NCBI GenBank assembly: GCA_964636665.1
Contig: CAZWVT010000001.1
Coordinates: forward strand, 92,619 to 156,618
Direction of reading: 5' to 3'
DNA length: 64,000 nucleotides
Source: JAAYLC01 sp964636665
Lineage (GTDB): Bacteria > Bacteroidota > Bacteroidia > Flavobacteriales > Flavobacteriaceae
In this document: positions 7,760 to 17,322 of the stretch, one piece after another
Layout of the letters: each line of letters opens with the position of its first letter
How positions within the stretch are numbered: the stretch's first letter is position 1
The notes under the pieces: generated by a model
What the model saw: the letters and a program-made list of their open reading frames with translations, nothing else
Told to the model about the DNA's origin: nothing
Databases searched by the model: none
Translations under genes and position numbers: made by a program

Positions 7760-9556
7760 ATGAAGAACATCCGTAATTTTTGCATTATTGCTCATATTGA
7801 CCATGGAAAAAGCACCTTGGCAGACAGACTTTTAGATGCAACAGGAACTGTGACAGAAAGAGAAAAACAAGAGCAATTACTCGACAGTATGGATTTGGAA
7901 CGGGAACGAGGCATTACCATAAAAAGTCATGCCATTCAAATGGATTATGTTTACAACAATGAAAAATACATTTTAAATCTTATTGACACCCCCGGACACG
8001 TTGATTTTTCTTACGAAGTTTCACGTTCCATCGCAGCTTGCGAAGGTGCTTTATTAATCGTAGATGCCGCCCAGAGCATTCAAGCGCAGACGATTTCTAA
8101 TTTATATTTGGCGCTGGAAAACGATCTTGAAATCATTCCGATTTTAAACAAAGTTGATTTACCGTCAGCAAATCCTGAAGAAGTTACAGACGATATTGTC
8201 GATTTATTGGGATGCAAACCAGAAGAAGTTATTCCTGCCAGTGGAAAAACCGGTTTTGGCGTCGATAACATTCTCCAAGCCATCATTGAACGAATCCCGC
8301 CACCTCAAGGCAATCCGGAAGCTCCGCTCCAAGCTTTGATTTTTGACTCTGTTTACAATCCGTTCCGAGGAATTGAAACGTATTTTAGAGTTATAAACGG
8401 AGAAATCAAAAAAGGACAACAAATCAAATTTATGGCGACCAACAAATCCTACTACGCCGATGAAGTGGGTACGTTGCGATTAAAACAATTTCCGAAAGAA
8501 GTTATCAAAGCCGGAGATGTGGGTTATCTAATTACCGGAATTAAGGAAGCAAAAGAAGTAAAAGTTGGAGATACCATCACCGATGCCAAAAATCCGACGC
8601 AAAATATGATTGCCGGATTTGAAGACGTCAAACCCATGGTTTTTGCCGGAATTTATCCTGTGGACACAGAAGATTATGAAGAACTTCGAAATTCAATGGA
8701 AAAACTACAGCTCAACGATGCTTCACTTGTATTTACGCCAGAAAGTTCCGCAGCTTTAGGTTTTGGTTTCCGTTGTGGATTTTTAGGAATGCTCCACCTT
8801 GAAATTATTCAAGAAAGATTGGAACGAGAGTTTGATATGACCGTAATTACAACGGTTCCCAACGTTTCATATCAGGCTTATACAATCCGAGAACCACAAA
8901 CTTCTATTCCGGTAAACAACCCGTCAGATCTACCTGATCCTTCCATTTTGGACAGAGTTGAAGAACCTTTTATCAAAGCGACGATAATTACGAAAGCTGA
9001 ATTCATCGGTCCGGTAATGTCTTTGTGTATTGAAAAAAGAGGCGTGATTACCAATCAATCGTATTTGACAACCGATCGTGTAGAACTTATTTTTGATATG
9101 CCTCTGGCTGAAATTGTTTTCGATTTTTACGATCGACTCAAAACCGTATCAAGAGGTTATGCTTCATTTGATTACAGTCCTATTGGAATGCGTACCTCTC
9201 ATCTGGTAAAAGTTGATATTCTTTTAAACGCAAATACGGTTGATGCACTTTCTGCTCTAATTCATAGAGACAGTGCTTATGAAATAGGCAAAAAAATATG
9301 TGAGAAATTAAAAGAACTCATTCCGCGTCAACAATTTGATATCCCAATTCAAGCGGCAATCGGAGCTAAAATTATCGCTCGAGAAACTGTAAAAGCACTT
9401 AGAAAGGACGTAACCGCAAAATGTTATGGAGGCGATATTTCCAGAAAACGTAAACTCTTGGAAAAACAGAAAAAAGGTAAAAAACGTATGCGTCAAATCG
9501 GAAATGTTGAGATTCCGCAAGAAGCTTTTATGGCCGTTTTAAAACTGAATGATTAA
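7760..9556 (+). CDS. lepA: elongation factor 4
   Basis: A ribosome-associated GTPase that acts on stalled or mistranslocated ribosomes and in 30S biogenesis. The 598-aa length is standard. G1 (AHIDHGKST, residues 11-19), the switch region (RERGITIKS), G3 (DTPGH) and G4 (NKVD) are intact. The EF-G-like domains and the LepA-specific C-terminal domain follow, with the YGGDISRKRKLLEKQKKGKKRM-type basic segment near the end. It is a single gene with its own promoter. Confidence 0.98.
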   Translation: MKNIRNFCIIAHIDHGKSTLADRLLDATGTVTEREKQEQLLDSMDLERERGITIKSHAIQMDYVYNNEKYILNLIDTPGHVDFSYEVSRSIAACEGALLIVDAAQSIQAQTISNLYLALENDLEIIPILNKVDLPSANPEEVTDDIVDLLGCKPEEVIPASGKTGFGVDNILQAIIERIPPPQGNPEAPLQALIFDSVYNPFRGIETYFRVINGEIKKGQQIKFMATNKSYYADEVGTLRLKQFPKEVIKAGDVGYLITGIKEAKEVKVGDTITDAKNPTQNMIAGFEDVKPMVFAGIYPVDTEDYEELRNSMEKLQLNDASLVFTPESSAALGFGFRCGFLGMLHLEIIQERLEREFDMTVITTVPNVSYQAYTIREPQTSIPVNNPSDLPDPSILDRVEEPFIKATIITKAEFIGPVMSLCIEKRGVITNQSYLTTDRVELIFDMPLAEIVFDFYDRLKTVSRGYASFDYSPIGMRTSHLVKVDILLNANTVDALSALIHRDSAYEIGKKICEKLKELIPRQQFDIPIQAAIGAKIIARETVKALRKDVTAKCYGGDISRKRKLLEKQKKGKKRMRQIGNVEIPQEAFMAVLKLND

Positions 9557-9560
9557 AAAA

Positions 9561-9788
9561 TTAATTGCAGAGTACTCCTTCTTCCTGTAAATCGGATAAA
9601 TAAACATCATAAGGAGTTTGCGTATCTTCACCGTTTATGGAAGCATTTCCATTGCTTTCTCGGCAGAGTTCAAAATCGAGTGTTTCTGATGATGTACAAG
9701 TAAGACAATGAATGTCTTCATCTTTTTTACAAGAAAAAAAAGCGAAAAATAAAGATGCAAAAAACAGTATTTTCAGGATGTTTTTCAT
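9561..9788 (-). CDS. small lipoprotein, function unknown
   Basis: A 75-aa protein that begins at ATG 9788. Residues 1-19 form a signal peptide that ends in a lipobox (FFSC, lipid Cys20) followed by Lys-Lys and acidic residues. The mature part is only about 55 residues and contains a HCLTC pair plus two further cysteines (ELCRES and the C-terminal LCN). An upstream in-frame extension to 9890 would add a stretch that hides the signal peptide, so I reject it. The four mature cysteines could form disulfides or bind metal; this is not testable here. It converges on lepA. Confidence 0.65.
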   Translation of the reverse strand: MKNILKILFFASLFFAFFSCKKDEDIHCLTCTSSETLDFELCRESNGNASINGEDTQTPYDVYLSDLQEEGVLCN

Positions 9789-9907
9789 AATTTCAAATAT
9801 TTTGAGGCTAAAAATATAATTTATTGTTAAATGTACCACTTTAAATAAGTCCTTATTTAATCTTAAATTCGCTTTTTGATTAATTTGCAAATCTTTATTT
9901 CATTAGA

Positions 9908-10771
9908 ATGAACTTATATGCTGTTGAAGCCGGAAATTTTAAACTCGATGGTGGAGCCATGTTTGGAATTGTACCCAAAACCCTTTGGTCACGAACCAAT
10001 CCGGCAGATGAAAACAATATGATAAAACTCGCAACCCGTTGTTTATTAATCGAAAACGGAAACAGATTGACGTTGATTGATACCGGAATGGGAAATAAAC
10101 AAAATGAAAAATTTTTTGGTTATTACTATTTATGGGGCGATTATTCCTTGGAAAAATCTTTGAAATCTACAGGATTTCATCCCGATGACATTACAGATGT
10201 TTTTATGACGCATCTGCATTTTGACCATTGTGGCGGAAGTATTCAATGGAATAAAAACAAAACCGGTTATGAGCCGGCTTTTAAAAATGCAACCTATTGG
10301 AGCAATAAAGACCACTGGAAATGGGCAACCCAACCAAATAGAAGAGAACGTGCCTCATTTTTAACTGAAAACATTCTGCCTATTGAAGAAAGCGGTCAAT
10401 TAAAATTTATAGAACAACCCAAAGGAGATTTTTCAACAGCTTCGGAGATGGATTTCGGAATTCTCTATGTTGACGGCCATACCGATAAACAAATGATTCC
10501 TCATATTCAATACAAAGGCAAAACTTTGGTGTATGTTGCAGATTTATTGCCCACTGTCGGCCATTTGCCTTTACCATACGTAATGGGTTACGACACGCGT
10601 CCATTGTTGACACTCTCAGAAAAAGAAAAATTTTTAAACAAAGCGGCGACAGAAGGATTTTATCTTTTTTTGGAACACGATGTATATAATCCGATAATAA
10701 CCGTTAAACATACCGACAAAGGCGTTCGCTTGAATGAACGATTTACTATAAATGACTTTTTTAATTCCTAA
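9908..10771 (+). CDS. metallo-beta-lactamase fold hydrolase
   Basis: A 287-aa protein with the HxHxDH zinc motif (HLHFDH, His102-His107), an upstream DTGMG, a downstream DGHTDK and a late EHDV histidine. That order is typical of the AHL-lactonase-like subgroup of the MBL superfamily. No signal peptide is seen, so it is probably cytoplasmic. The substrate is unknown: lactonases and other esterases share this signature. The next gene begins only 11 bp downstream, so it may be co-transcribed with the S8 peptidase. Confidence 0.8.
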   Translation: MNLYAVEAGNFKLDGGAMFGIVPKTLWSRTNPADENNMIKLATRCLLIENGNRLTLIDTGMGNKQNEKFFGYYYLWGDYSLEKSLKSTGFHPDDITDVFMTHLHFDHCGGSIQWNKNKTGYEPAFKNATYWSNKDHWKWATQPNRRERASFLTENILPIEESGQLKFIEQPKGDFSTASEMDFGILYVDGHTDKQMIPHIQYKGKTLVYVADLLPTVGHLPLPYVMGYDTRPLLTLSEKEKFLNKAATEGFYLFLEHDVYNPIITVKHTDKGVRLNERFTINDFFNS

Positions 10772-10782
10772 TCTTTTATAAA

Positions 10783-12450
10783 ATGAAAAAAATAAAAATC
10801 TCTTTATTTTCTTTAGCATTTGCCTCAATTCTGGCAAGTTGTGGAAGTGCTGCAATTGTAGCTACACCGATTACCGATGTATCTCATATTCCCACCAAAA
10901 ATGTACCGCTCACCGATGATCAAATGAAGGTTTGGTCAATGATGGATTTGACTCGCGACACTGTTCCGGGAATGAGCGTTGATCGTGCTTATGAAGAAAT
11001 TGTAAAAAACCGTAAAGGAAAAACCGTAATCGTTGGTGTTATCGACAGCGGATTGGATATTGACCACGAAGATTTAAAAAATGTACTTTGGGTAAATAAA
11101 GGAGAGGTTGCCGGAAATAATATTGATGATGACAACAACGGCTATGTAGATGACATCCACGGATGGAATTTTCTCGGAGATATTTTAGGTGATCAAATGG
11201 AATCTACGCGATTGGTAAGAAGATTCAGAGATAAGTTTGAAGATAAAGATGTCTCTCAAATTGCTCCTGAAGACATGGAAGATTTCGAATTATATCAAAG
11301 TGCAAGAAAAGATTTTGATGAAAAAGTAGCTGAAACCGCAAACAATAAAACGCGCTATTCTTTTATGGTTGCCCAAATTGAACCTGCACATCAAGCAATG
11401 ACTCAAAAATTTGGAAAAGAAGATTATACTGTTGAAGATTTAAACAGCATTCAAAATCCGACTCAAGAAGAAACCCAACAAATCGCTATGCTTTCGCAAA
11501 TGTTGAGTTTTGGTGATTCTATTGATTCTGTTCTTGAAGAATTACAAAACGGAATTGAATATTTTGACAACAGATTGAAATACCACTTTAATTTAGAAGA
11601 AGATTTCAGAGAAGTTTTAAATGATAATCCTTTTGATATCAATGATAAATATTATGGAGACAACAACGTAGTAAGCATTGACCCGACAAAAGAAAATGCA
11701 CTTCACGGAACCCACGTAGCAGGGATTATCGCTGCAGAAAGAAATAATGGCATCGGAACAGATGGAGTTGCAAACAACGTTCGGATTATGGCAGTGAGAG
11801 CTGTTCCCGATGGTGACGAGCACGATAAAGACATCGCTTTGGCAATCCGTTATGCGGTTGATAATGGCGCAACAATTTTAAATACGAGTTTTGGAAAATA
11901 TTTTTCTCCAAATTCAGAATGGGTTTATGAAGCGATCCAATATGCTGCTTCCAAAGATGTATTAATCGTCAATGCAGCCGGAAATGATGCCTTTGATTTA
12001 GATACCATCAACGTATATCCGAATGATCAATGGGATAACGGTTCCGAAATTGCAGATTCATTTATTACGGTAGGCGCTTTGAACTATGAGTACGGTGAAA
12101 ATATGCTCGCCAGATTTACCAATTACGGAAAAATAAATGTCGATGTTTTTGCACCCGGTGTACAAATTTATGCTCCGATTCCAAACGATGAATATCAAAA
12201 ACTGAACGGAACTTCTATGGCAGCGCCGAATGTTGCCGGAGTAGCTGCTATGATTCGCTCACTGTATCCAAAATTAACGGCTCCACAGGTTAAGAAAATT
12301 ATCCTTGAAAGTGGAATTTCTCCCAATATCGAAGTTATTTTAGGCGGAAATCCTGAAAATCGAGACAATTTCCGAAACGTATCTAAATCAGGAAAAATTG
12401 TGAATATGTACAATGCATTAATTATGGCAGATAAAATATCGAGGAAATGA
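10783..12450 (+). CDS. S8 family serine peptidase, lipoprotein
   Basis: A subtilisin-like protease anchored in the envelope. Residues 1-19 are a signal peptide with lipobox LASC (Cys20). The catalytic triad is Asp88 (VIDSGLD), His308 (HGTHVAGI) and Ser478 (NGTSMAAPNVAG), with oxyanion Asn401 (AAGND). The 220 residues between Asp88 and His308 are far more than in subtilisin and hold a long charged, helix-rich insertion (about 135-285). The start of M1 peptidase overlaps the end by 4 bp, so the two proteases form an operon. Confidence 0.92.
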   Translation: MKKIKISLFSLAFASILASCGSAAIVATPITDVSHIPTKNVPLTDDQMKVWSMMDLTRDTVPGMSVDRAYEEIVKNRKGKTVIVGVIDSGLDIDHEDLKNVLWVNKGEVAGNNIDDDNNGYVDDIHGWNFLGDILGDQMESTRLVRRFRDKFEDKDVSQIAPEDMEDFELYQSARKDFDEKVAETANNKTRYSFMVAQIEPAHQAMTQKFGKEDYTVEDLNSIQNPTQEETQQIAMLSQMLSFGDSIDSVLEELQNGIEYFDNRLKYHFNLEEDFREVLNDNPFDINDKYYGDNNVVSIDPTKENALHGTHVAGIIAAERNNGIGTDGVANNVRIMAVRAVPDGDEHDKDIALAIRYAVDNGATILNTSFGKYFSPNSEWVYEAIQYAASKDVLIVNAAGNDAFDLDTINVYPNDQWDNGSEIADSFITVGALNYEYGENMLARFTNYGKINVDVFAPGVQIYAPIPNDEYQKLNGTSMAAPNVAGVAAMIRSLYPKLTAPQVKKIILESGISPNIEVILGGNPENRDNFRNVSKSGKIVNMYNALIMADKISRK

Positions 12451-14300
12451 TTTCTTTCTTAAATAATATTTTTACAAAGACGGTTATTGGCACTTTTGCC
12501 CTAACCGTCTCTGTTGTTTCAGCTCAAAACACAAATTATTGGCAGCAACAAGCAGATTACGTGATGGAAATTGATATGGATGTAAAAAAACATCAGTATC
12601 AAGGAAAACAAGAATTAAAATACACAAACAATTCACCCGATACACTCGATTATGTTTTCTATCATCTTTATTTTAATGCTTTCCAACCGGGAAGTGAAAT
12701 GGATATCCGCTCACGAACTATTGAAGACCCCGACAGAAGAGTTGGTGACAGAATTTCCAAGCTTAAACCAAACGAAATAGGTTACATCCGTCCTCAAAAA
12801 TTCACTCAGAACGGCAAATCGTTAAATTATACCATAAAAGGAACTGTACTCAAAGCCGATTTAAATCAACCTATTGCCCCGGGAGAAACTACTGTTTTTA
12901 ATATGGAGTGGGATGCACAAGTTCCAATTCAAATAAGACGTTCCGGACGAGATAATGAGGAAGGCGTTGCTTACACGATGACCCAATGGTTTCCAAAAAT
13001 TGCCGAATATGATTTTGAAGGATGGCATGCCGATCCATATATCGCAAGAGAATTTTACAGTGTTTGGGGAAATTATGATGTAAAAATCACCATTGATGCC
13101 ACATATACCATTGGCGGAACTGGTTATCTCCAAAATCCTGCAGAAGTAGGACACGGATATACCGCACCCGGACAAAAATGGATGAAACCGAAAAAAGGAA
13201 AATACACTTGGCATTTTCTCGCACCTGATGTTCATGATTTTGCATGGGCTGCCGATTCTGATTACATCCATGATATTTATGAAGGTCCTAATGGGGTTAC
13301 ACTTCATTTTTTTTATAAAGACGATCCGGAAATTCGGGATAATTGGAAAGCACTTCAACCAAAAACTGCTGCTCTGATGGAATTTTTCAATGAACTTGTT
13401 GGTCCTTATCCTTACGAGCAATATTCTGTGATTCAAGGCGGTGACGGCGGAATGGAATATGCTATGTGTACGATGATTACAGGCAAAAGATCGTTGGAAA
13501 GTTTGGTAGGTGTTACGGCTCACGAACTCGCTCACAAATGGTTTCAGTTTATTTTGGCAAGCAACGAAAGTCGCCATCCTTGGATGGATGAAGGATTTAC
13601 TGTTTTCATCGCCGATGAAGCAATGAATGTCGTTATGGAAGAAGGCAAAGACAATCCGCATTCAGGTTCGTACAGAAATTATTATTTTATGGCATCCAGC
13701 GAAAATGAAGAACCGTTGAGTACGCATGCCGACCGATATGATAACAATCGCTCTTACGGAATAAATTCATATTCAAAAGGTTCTGTATTTATAAACCAAT
13801 TGGGATATGTAATTGGAGTTGAAAATTTAGGGAAAACATTTCGAAAATTTTATGAAGATTTCAAATTCAAACACCCCACTCCTACTGATTTTATCAGAAC
13901 TGCAGAAAAAGTTTCAGGCATGCAATTAGATTGGTATTTGATTGATTTCACTCAAACTACAAACACTATCGATTACGGAATTAAATCAGTTGAAATCGAA
14001 AATGACCAGACAATTGTTACTTTGGAACGCATCGGATTGATTCCGATGCCGTTGGATATTTTTATTACTTATGATGACGGAAGCATGGAGTTGTTATACA
14101 TTCCCTTGCGACAAATGTGGGGAGAAAAACCAAACCACTTTAATAATTTAAATAGAACCACATTAGAAGATTGGGCTTGGGCATATCCAACTTATAAATT
14201 TGAGTTGGAAAAAGGGAAAAAACCGCAAACCATCGTGATAGATATTACCCAACGAATGGCAGATATAAATTGGGAAAACAACATCTGGCAAAAGGAATAA
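12447..14300 (+). CDS. M1 family metallopeptidase
   Basis: A 617-aa zinc aminopeptidase-family protein. A signal peptide (about 1-26, ending at VSAQ) sends it to the periplasm or surface. The zinc site is His359-Glu360-x-x-His363 with third ligand Glu382, exactly at HExxH-x18-E spacing, and a GGMEY stretch takes the place of GAMEN. The first 250 residues form the beta-rich N-terminal domain of the family. It overlaps the S8 peptidase by 4 bp (ATGA), so both are probably expressed together for protein degradation outside the cytoplasm. Confidence 0.92.
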   Translation: MISFLNNIFTKTVIGTFALTVSVVSAQNTNYWQQQADYVMEIDMDVKKHQYQGKQELKYTNNSPDTLDYVFYHLYFNAFQPGSEMDIRSRTIEDPDRRVGDRISKLKPNEIGYIRPQKFTQNGKSLNYTIKGTVLKADLNQPIAPGETTVFNMEWDAQVPIQIRRSGRDNEEGVAYTMTQWFPKIAEYDFEGWHADPYIAREFYSVWGNYDVKITIDATYTIGGTGYLQNPAEVGHGYTAPGQKWMKPKKGKYTWHFLAPDVHDFAWAADSDYIHDIYEGPNGVTLHFFYKDDPEIRDNWKALQPKTAALMEFFNELVGPYPYEQYSVIQGGDGGMEYAMCTMITGKRSLESLVGVTAHELAHKWFQFILASNESRHPWMDEGFTVFIADEAMNVVMEEGKDNPHSGSYRNYYFMASSENEEPLSTHADRYDNNRSYGINSYSKGSVFINQLGYVIGVENLGKTFRKFYEDFKFKHPTPTDFIRTAEKVSGMQLDWYLIDFTQTTNTIDYGIKSVEIENDQTIVTLERIGLIPMPLDIFITYDDGSMELLYIPLRQMWGEKPNHFNNLNRTTLEDWAWAYPTYKFELEKGKKPQTIVIDITQRMADINWENNIWQKE

Positions 14301-14321
14301 TCATTTTTTTAGCTTTAATTT

Positions 14322-14358
14322 GAAACCTCATCTATTTTTTAGGTGAGGTTTCTTTTTT
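14322..14358 (+). terminator. intrinsic terminator after the S8/M1 operon
   Basis: A perfect 9-bp stem (GAAACCTCA/TGAGGTTTC) with a 13-base AT-rich loop is followed by TTTTTT. It separates the protease operon from rnpA. Confidence 0.85.
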
Positions 14359-14372
14359 AATATCTTTACCTT

Positions 14373-14741
14373 GTGAATCAGAAGTTTCCTAAAGCCGAAA
14401 AATTAAAAAGTTCAAAAACAATTGAGTATTTGTTTCTGAATGGTAAAAAACATATAAATTATCCTTTAAAAGTTATTTATAAAGAAAATACTGAATCCGT
14501 TAATCACAAAATTGCCTTCAGTGTACCGAAAAGAAATTTTAAAAAAGCAGTAGAAAGAAACAGAATTAAAAGACTACTTCGGGAAGTCTATCGTTTAAAC
14601 AAACACAGACTTATACGTAAAGAAGAAAATCTACTAATTTTATTTATTTATTTAGGCAAGCAAATACCGGATTATCATCTATTAGAAAAAAAAATGATTT
14701 CGCTTTTGTCTTATTTAAGTGAAAAAAATATAAAAAATTAA
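14373..14741 (+). CDS. rnpA: ribonuclease P protein component
   Basis: The basic protein that assists the RNase P RNA in tRNA 5' maturation. The 122-aa protein has the diagnostic RNR-type motif (FKKAVERNRIKRLLRE, about residues 50-65) after an AFSVPKR strand. The start is GTG at 14373; no ATG precedes the conserved FPKAEKLKSSKTIEYLF region. The S41 peptidase begins 5 bp later. rpmH and yidC, its usual partners near many origins, are not adjacent here. Confidence 0.93.
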   Translation: MNQKFPKAEKLKSSKTIEYLFLNGKKHINYPLKVIYKENTESVNHKIAFSVPKRNFKKAVERNRIKRLLREVYRLNKHRLIRKEENLLILFIYLGKQIPDYHLLEKKMISLLSYLSEKNIKN

Positions 14742-14746
14742 ACCTT

Positions 14747-16375
14747 ATGAAAATTAAAAAGCGCCTTGGAATAGCTGTTCTTTTAATTGGAATGTTGTTC
14801 ACTACCGTGAGTTTTAAAAGTGATTTTTTTGAAATTGCAAAGCAAATCGAAATTTTCACAACGCTCTATAAAGAACTCAACATGAATTATGTCGATGAAA
14901 TATCTCCTGCAACGCTTATGAACAAAGCGATAACAGGAATGTTGGAAGATTTGGATCCTTATACGGTTTATTGGAATGAACAACAAGTGGAAGACGCCAA
15001 AATCTCCAGATCGGGAACTTACACCGGAATTGGAGCAAATGTAAAACACGAGAAAGATAAAATAATCATTGTGGAACCTTATAAAAATTATCCCGCAGAC
15101 AAAGCCGGTTTAAAAGCAGGCGATGAAATCATTAAAATTGGAGACATCAACGTTTCTGCTTTTGAAGACGATGCCGGAGAACTATTAAAAGGAGCTCCGG
15201 GAACTTCGGTTGAAGTTACTTACAAACGGCAAAACAAAACACAATCAACAACCATTACTCGTGGAGCAGTTGAATTAAAAGCCGTTCCTTTTTACACCAT
15301 GGCCGATGCTAACACAGGGTACATTGTACTCTCTCAATTTAGTGCACGCGCAACGACTGAAACTCGCGAAGCATTAATAAATCTGAAAAATGAAGGTGCG
15401 AATAAAATAATCCTCGATTTAAGAGGAAATCCGGGAGGTTTGCTTTCGGAAGCTATAAATATTGTGAATCTTTTTGTTCCCCGAGGTGAAGTCATCACCA
15501 GTACCCAATCCCATATAAAAAAATACAACAAAGTTTACAGAACCATGAACGAACCTGTGGATAAAGATATTCCGCTTGTGGTTCTCATCAACGGTCGAAG
15601 CGCTTCAGCCAGTGAAATCGTTGCCGGCGCTGTTCAAGATTTAGACAGAGGCGTGATTATCGGTGCAAGAAGTTTTGGAAAAGGATTGGTTCAACGTCCT
15701 CAAAATTTAAATTACGGAACGCAGTTAAAAGTGACAATCTCCAGATATTACACACCAAGCGGAAGATGCATTCAATCCGTAAATTATGGTGAAGTTGATG
15801 AAAACGGCGATCCGATTCGGTTGAATCCAACACATTACAACGAATTTAAAACACGAAAAGGAAGAACAGTTTATGACGGCGGCGGAATTTTACCGGATAT
15901 AGAACTGAAATCGGCAATACAATCTCCTATTACTTTGACTTTAATCAGAGATAATATCATCTTTGATTATGCTACGAATTATTATTATAAAAACAACCTG
16001 AAGAATTGGGATAATTTCGAATTAAAAGAATCTGATTTTAATGAATTTATAAAATTCATAGACCAAAAAGATTTCAGCTATCAGACTTCAGCAGAACAAA
16101 AATTTTCGGAAGGGTATAAAATAGCAAACGAAGAATTGGAAGAACAAGATATATCTCAAGCATATCAACAATTGATAAAAGCTATTGAAGAAGCAAAATC
16201 AAATCAAATTAAAAATAGAAAAGAAGAAATCAAATCAATTTTAACCGATGAAATTTTAAAAAGATATTTTTATCGAGAAGGTTTGTATCAATATCAACTT
16301 AAGCACAATCCGGAAATTACAGAAGCACTCCATGTTTTGAACAACAAAAACCGTTACCAATCTATTCTGAATTAA
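14747..16375 (+). CDS. carboxy-terminal processing peptidase (S41)
   Basis: A periplasmic Ser/Lys-dyad protease of the Ctp/Prc family. The 542-aa protein has an N-terminal hydrophobic anchor or signal (about 7-22), a PDZ domain (about 85-165) and the S41 core. The dyad is Ser287 in GRSASASEI and Lys312 in SFGKGLVQ, with the normal 25-residue spacing. The C-terminal 150 residues, rich in Glu and Lys, form a helical extension. The start lies 5 bp after rnpA, so the two genes are co-transcribed, a pairing that has no obvious functional logic. Confidence 0.92.
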   Translation: MKIKKRLGIAVLLIGMLFTTVSFKSDFFEIAKQIEIFTTLYKELNMNYVDEISPATLMNKAITGMLEDLDPYTVYWNEQQVEDAKISRSGTYTGIGANVKHEKDKIIIVEPYKNYPADKAGLKAGDEIIKIGDINVSAFEDDAGELLKGAPGTSVEVTYKRQNKTQSTTITRGAVELKAVPFYTMADANTGYIVLSQFSARATTETREALINLKNEGANKIILDLRGNPGGLLSEAINIVNLFVPRGEVITSTQSHIKKYNKVYRTMNEPVDKDIPLVVLINGRSASASEIVAGAVQDLDRGVIIGARSFGKGLVQRPQNLNYGTQLKVTISRYYTPSGRCIQSVNYGEVDENGDPIRLNPTHYNEFKTRKGRTVYDGGGILPDIELKSAIQSPITLTLIRDNIIFDYATNYYYKNNLKNWDNFELKESDFNEFIKFIDQKDFSYQTSAEQKFSEGYKIANEELEEQDISQAYQQLIKAIEEAKSNQIKNRKEEIKSILTDEILKRYFYREGLYQYQLKHNPEITEALHVLNNKNRYQSILN

Positions 16376-16475
16376 AGAATAAAACTCTTTAAAAGAGCAT
16401 TCTTAACATCGGTGATTTCTATTTTATAAAACCATTAACGCATTAAATAGTTGAAGATTATTAATTTGCGCTGTT

Positions 16476-16847
16476 ATGACAAATGCAGTAAGAGAACAAA
16501 ACACAGACATTTTAAAAGATACAATTGCCTATCTTGAATCAAGGGGATATGAAGAAATAAAATCTCCCATTGAAGGCTATGAATCTCCAAAATCCTATCT
16601 AAAAGCGGGTGAAGATATTTCTGTTACTCCCGATATTGTAGCAGTCAGAAATGGAATTAAACACTACTTTGAAATCGGTTTAAAAACTGATGAACCCTCT
16701 TTATTAAAATCAAAATGGCAGTTTTTGAAAACTTTGTCTCAAATGAAAAATCAACGGTTTAAAGTGATTACGCACCGCGGACATTATAGTTTTACCGACG
16801 AATTACTCCAAGAATTGAATTTATCAAATAACTTAATTCGGATTTAA
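16476..16847 (+). CDS. conserved hypothetical protein, possible nuclease fold
   Basis: A soluble 123-aa protein. The central part reads TPDIVAVRNGIKHYFEIGLK (residues 51-70): a PD pair, two strands and then Glu66 and Lys70. This resembles the core of PD-(D/E)xK nucleases, but Lys is four residues after Glu instead of two, so it may be a degenerate or structural relative. A Cys-free, Lys-rich C-terminal half with HRGHYSF follows. I do not recognise a named family. A TTAATTTG element, one base off the -7 consensus, lies 7 bp before the ATG. It converges with the GNAT gene, with a 4-bp overlap of stops. Confidence 0.65.
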   Translation: MTNAVREQNTDILKDTIAYLESRGYEEIKSPIEGYESPKSYLKAGEDISVTPDIVAVRNGIKHYFEIGLKTDEPSLLKSKWQFLKTLSQMKNQRFKVITHRGHYSFTDELLQELNLSNNLIRI

Positions 16848-17287
16848 CCCTCCCGAACCATTGAAATGTGTGGAATATTTTCTTCTAAATAACGATTTCC
16901 TACAGTTTTAAAATCGTGAATTTCATAAAAAGTAACCAGATAAAGCTGTGCTGAAATTTGAATTTCCTTAGTATTAAAATGAGTTTCAATAGCTTTAATT
17001 GCCGCATCGACGATTTGATGACCGTATCCTAATTTTCTGTAGTTTTCACGAACCAAAACCCGTCCAATTGCAGCTTTTTTAAAATAAATTCCAGCCGGAA
17101 AACAACGTGCATAAGCAACAATCATATTGTCTTCCATCCCAATAATGTGAAGTGCTTTGTCATCTTTTCCATCCAAATCTTGATACACACAATGTTGTTC
17201 CATTACAAAAACTTCGGTGCGTATGCTTAAAATATCGTACAATTCATTTTTGCTTAGTTCTTGATAAGTTTTTACGAAAATTTTCAT
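16844..17287 (-). CDS. GNAT family acetyltransferase, ElaA-like
   Basis: A 147-aa N-acetyltransferase. The beginning (LYDILSIRTEVFVMEQHCVYQDLDGKDD) is the conserved ElaA N-terminus. The acetyl-CoA loop is seen as IGRVLVRENYRKLGYGHQIVDAAI (about 76-99), with the R-x-x-G-x-G-like turn. The acceptor substrate is unknown for this family. It lies 35 bp downstream of rpiB on the same strand and is probably co-transcribed with it. Confidence 0.85.
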   Translation of the reverse strand: MKIFVKTYQELSKNELYDILSIRTEVFVMEQHCVYQDLDGKDDKALHIIGMEDNMIVAYARCFPAGIYFKKAAIGRVLVRENYRKLGYGHQIVDAAIKAIETHFNTKEIQISAQLYLVTFYEIHDFKTVGNRYLEENIPHISMVREG

Positions 17288-17322
17288 AACCCTAATGAAT
17301 TGTATATCTGATTGAATAAATT

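Noticed and set aside
12861..13661. A 266-codon open frame on the minus strand inside the M1 peptidase gene
   Set aside because: It lies wholly opposite a well-supported gene, has Cys/Phe/His-rich composition typical of antisense frames and no recognisable domain.
16376..16410. Weak hairpin AGAAT..CTCTTT/AAGAG..ATTCT after the S41 peptidase
   Set aside because: The stem is interrupted and no T-tract follows, so I did not list it as a terminator.
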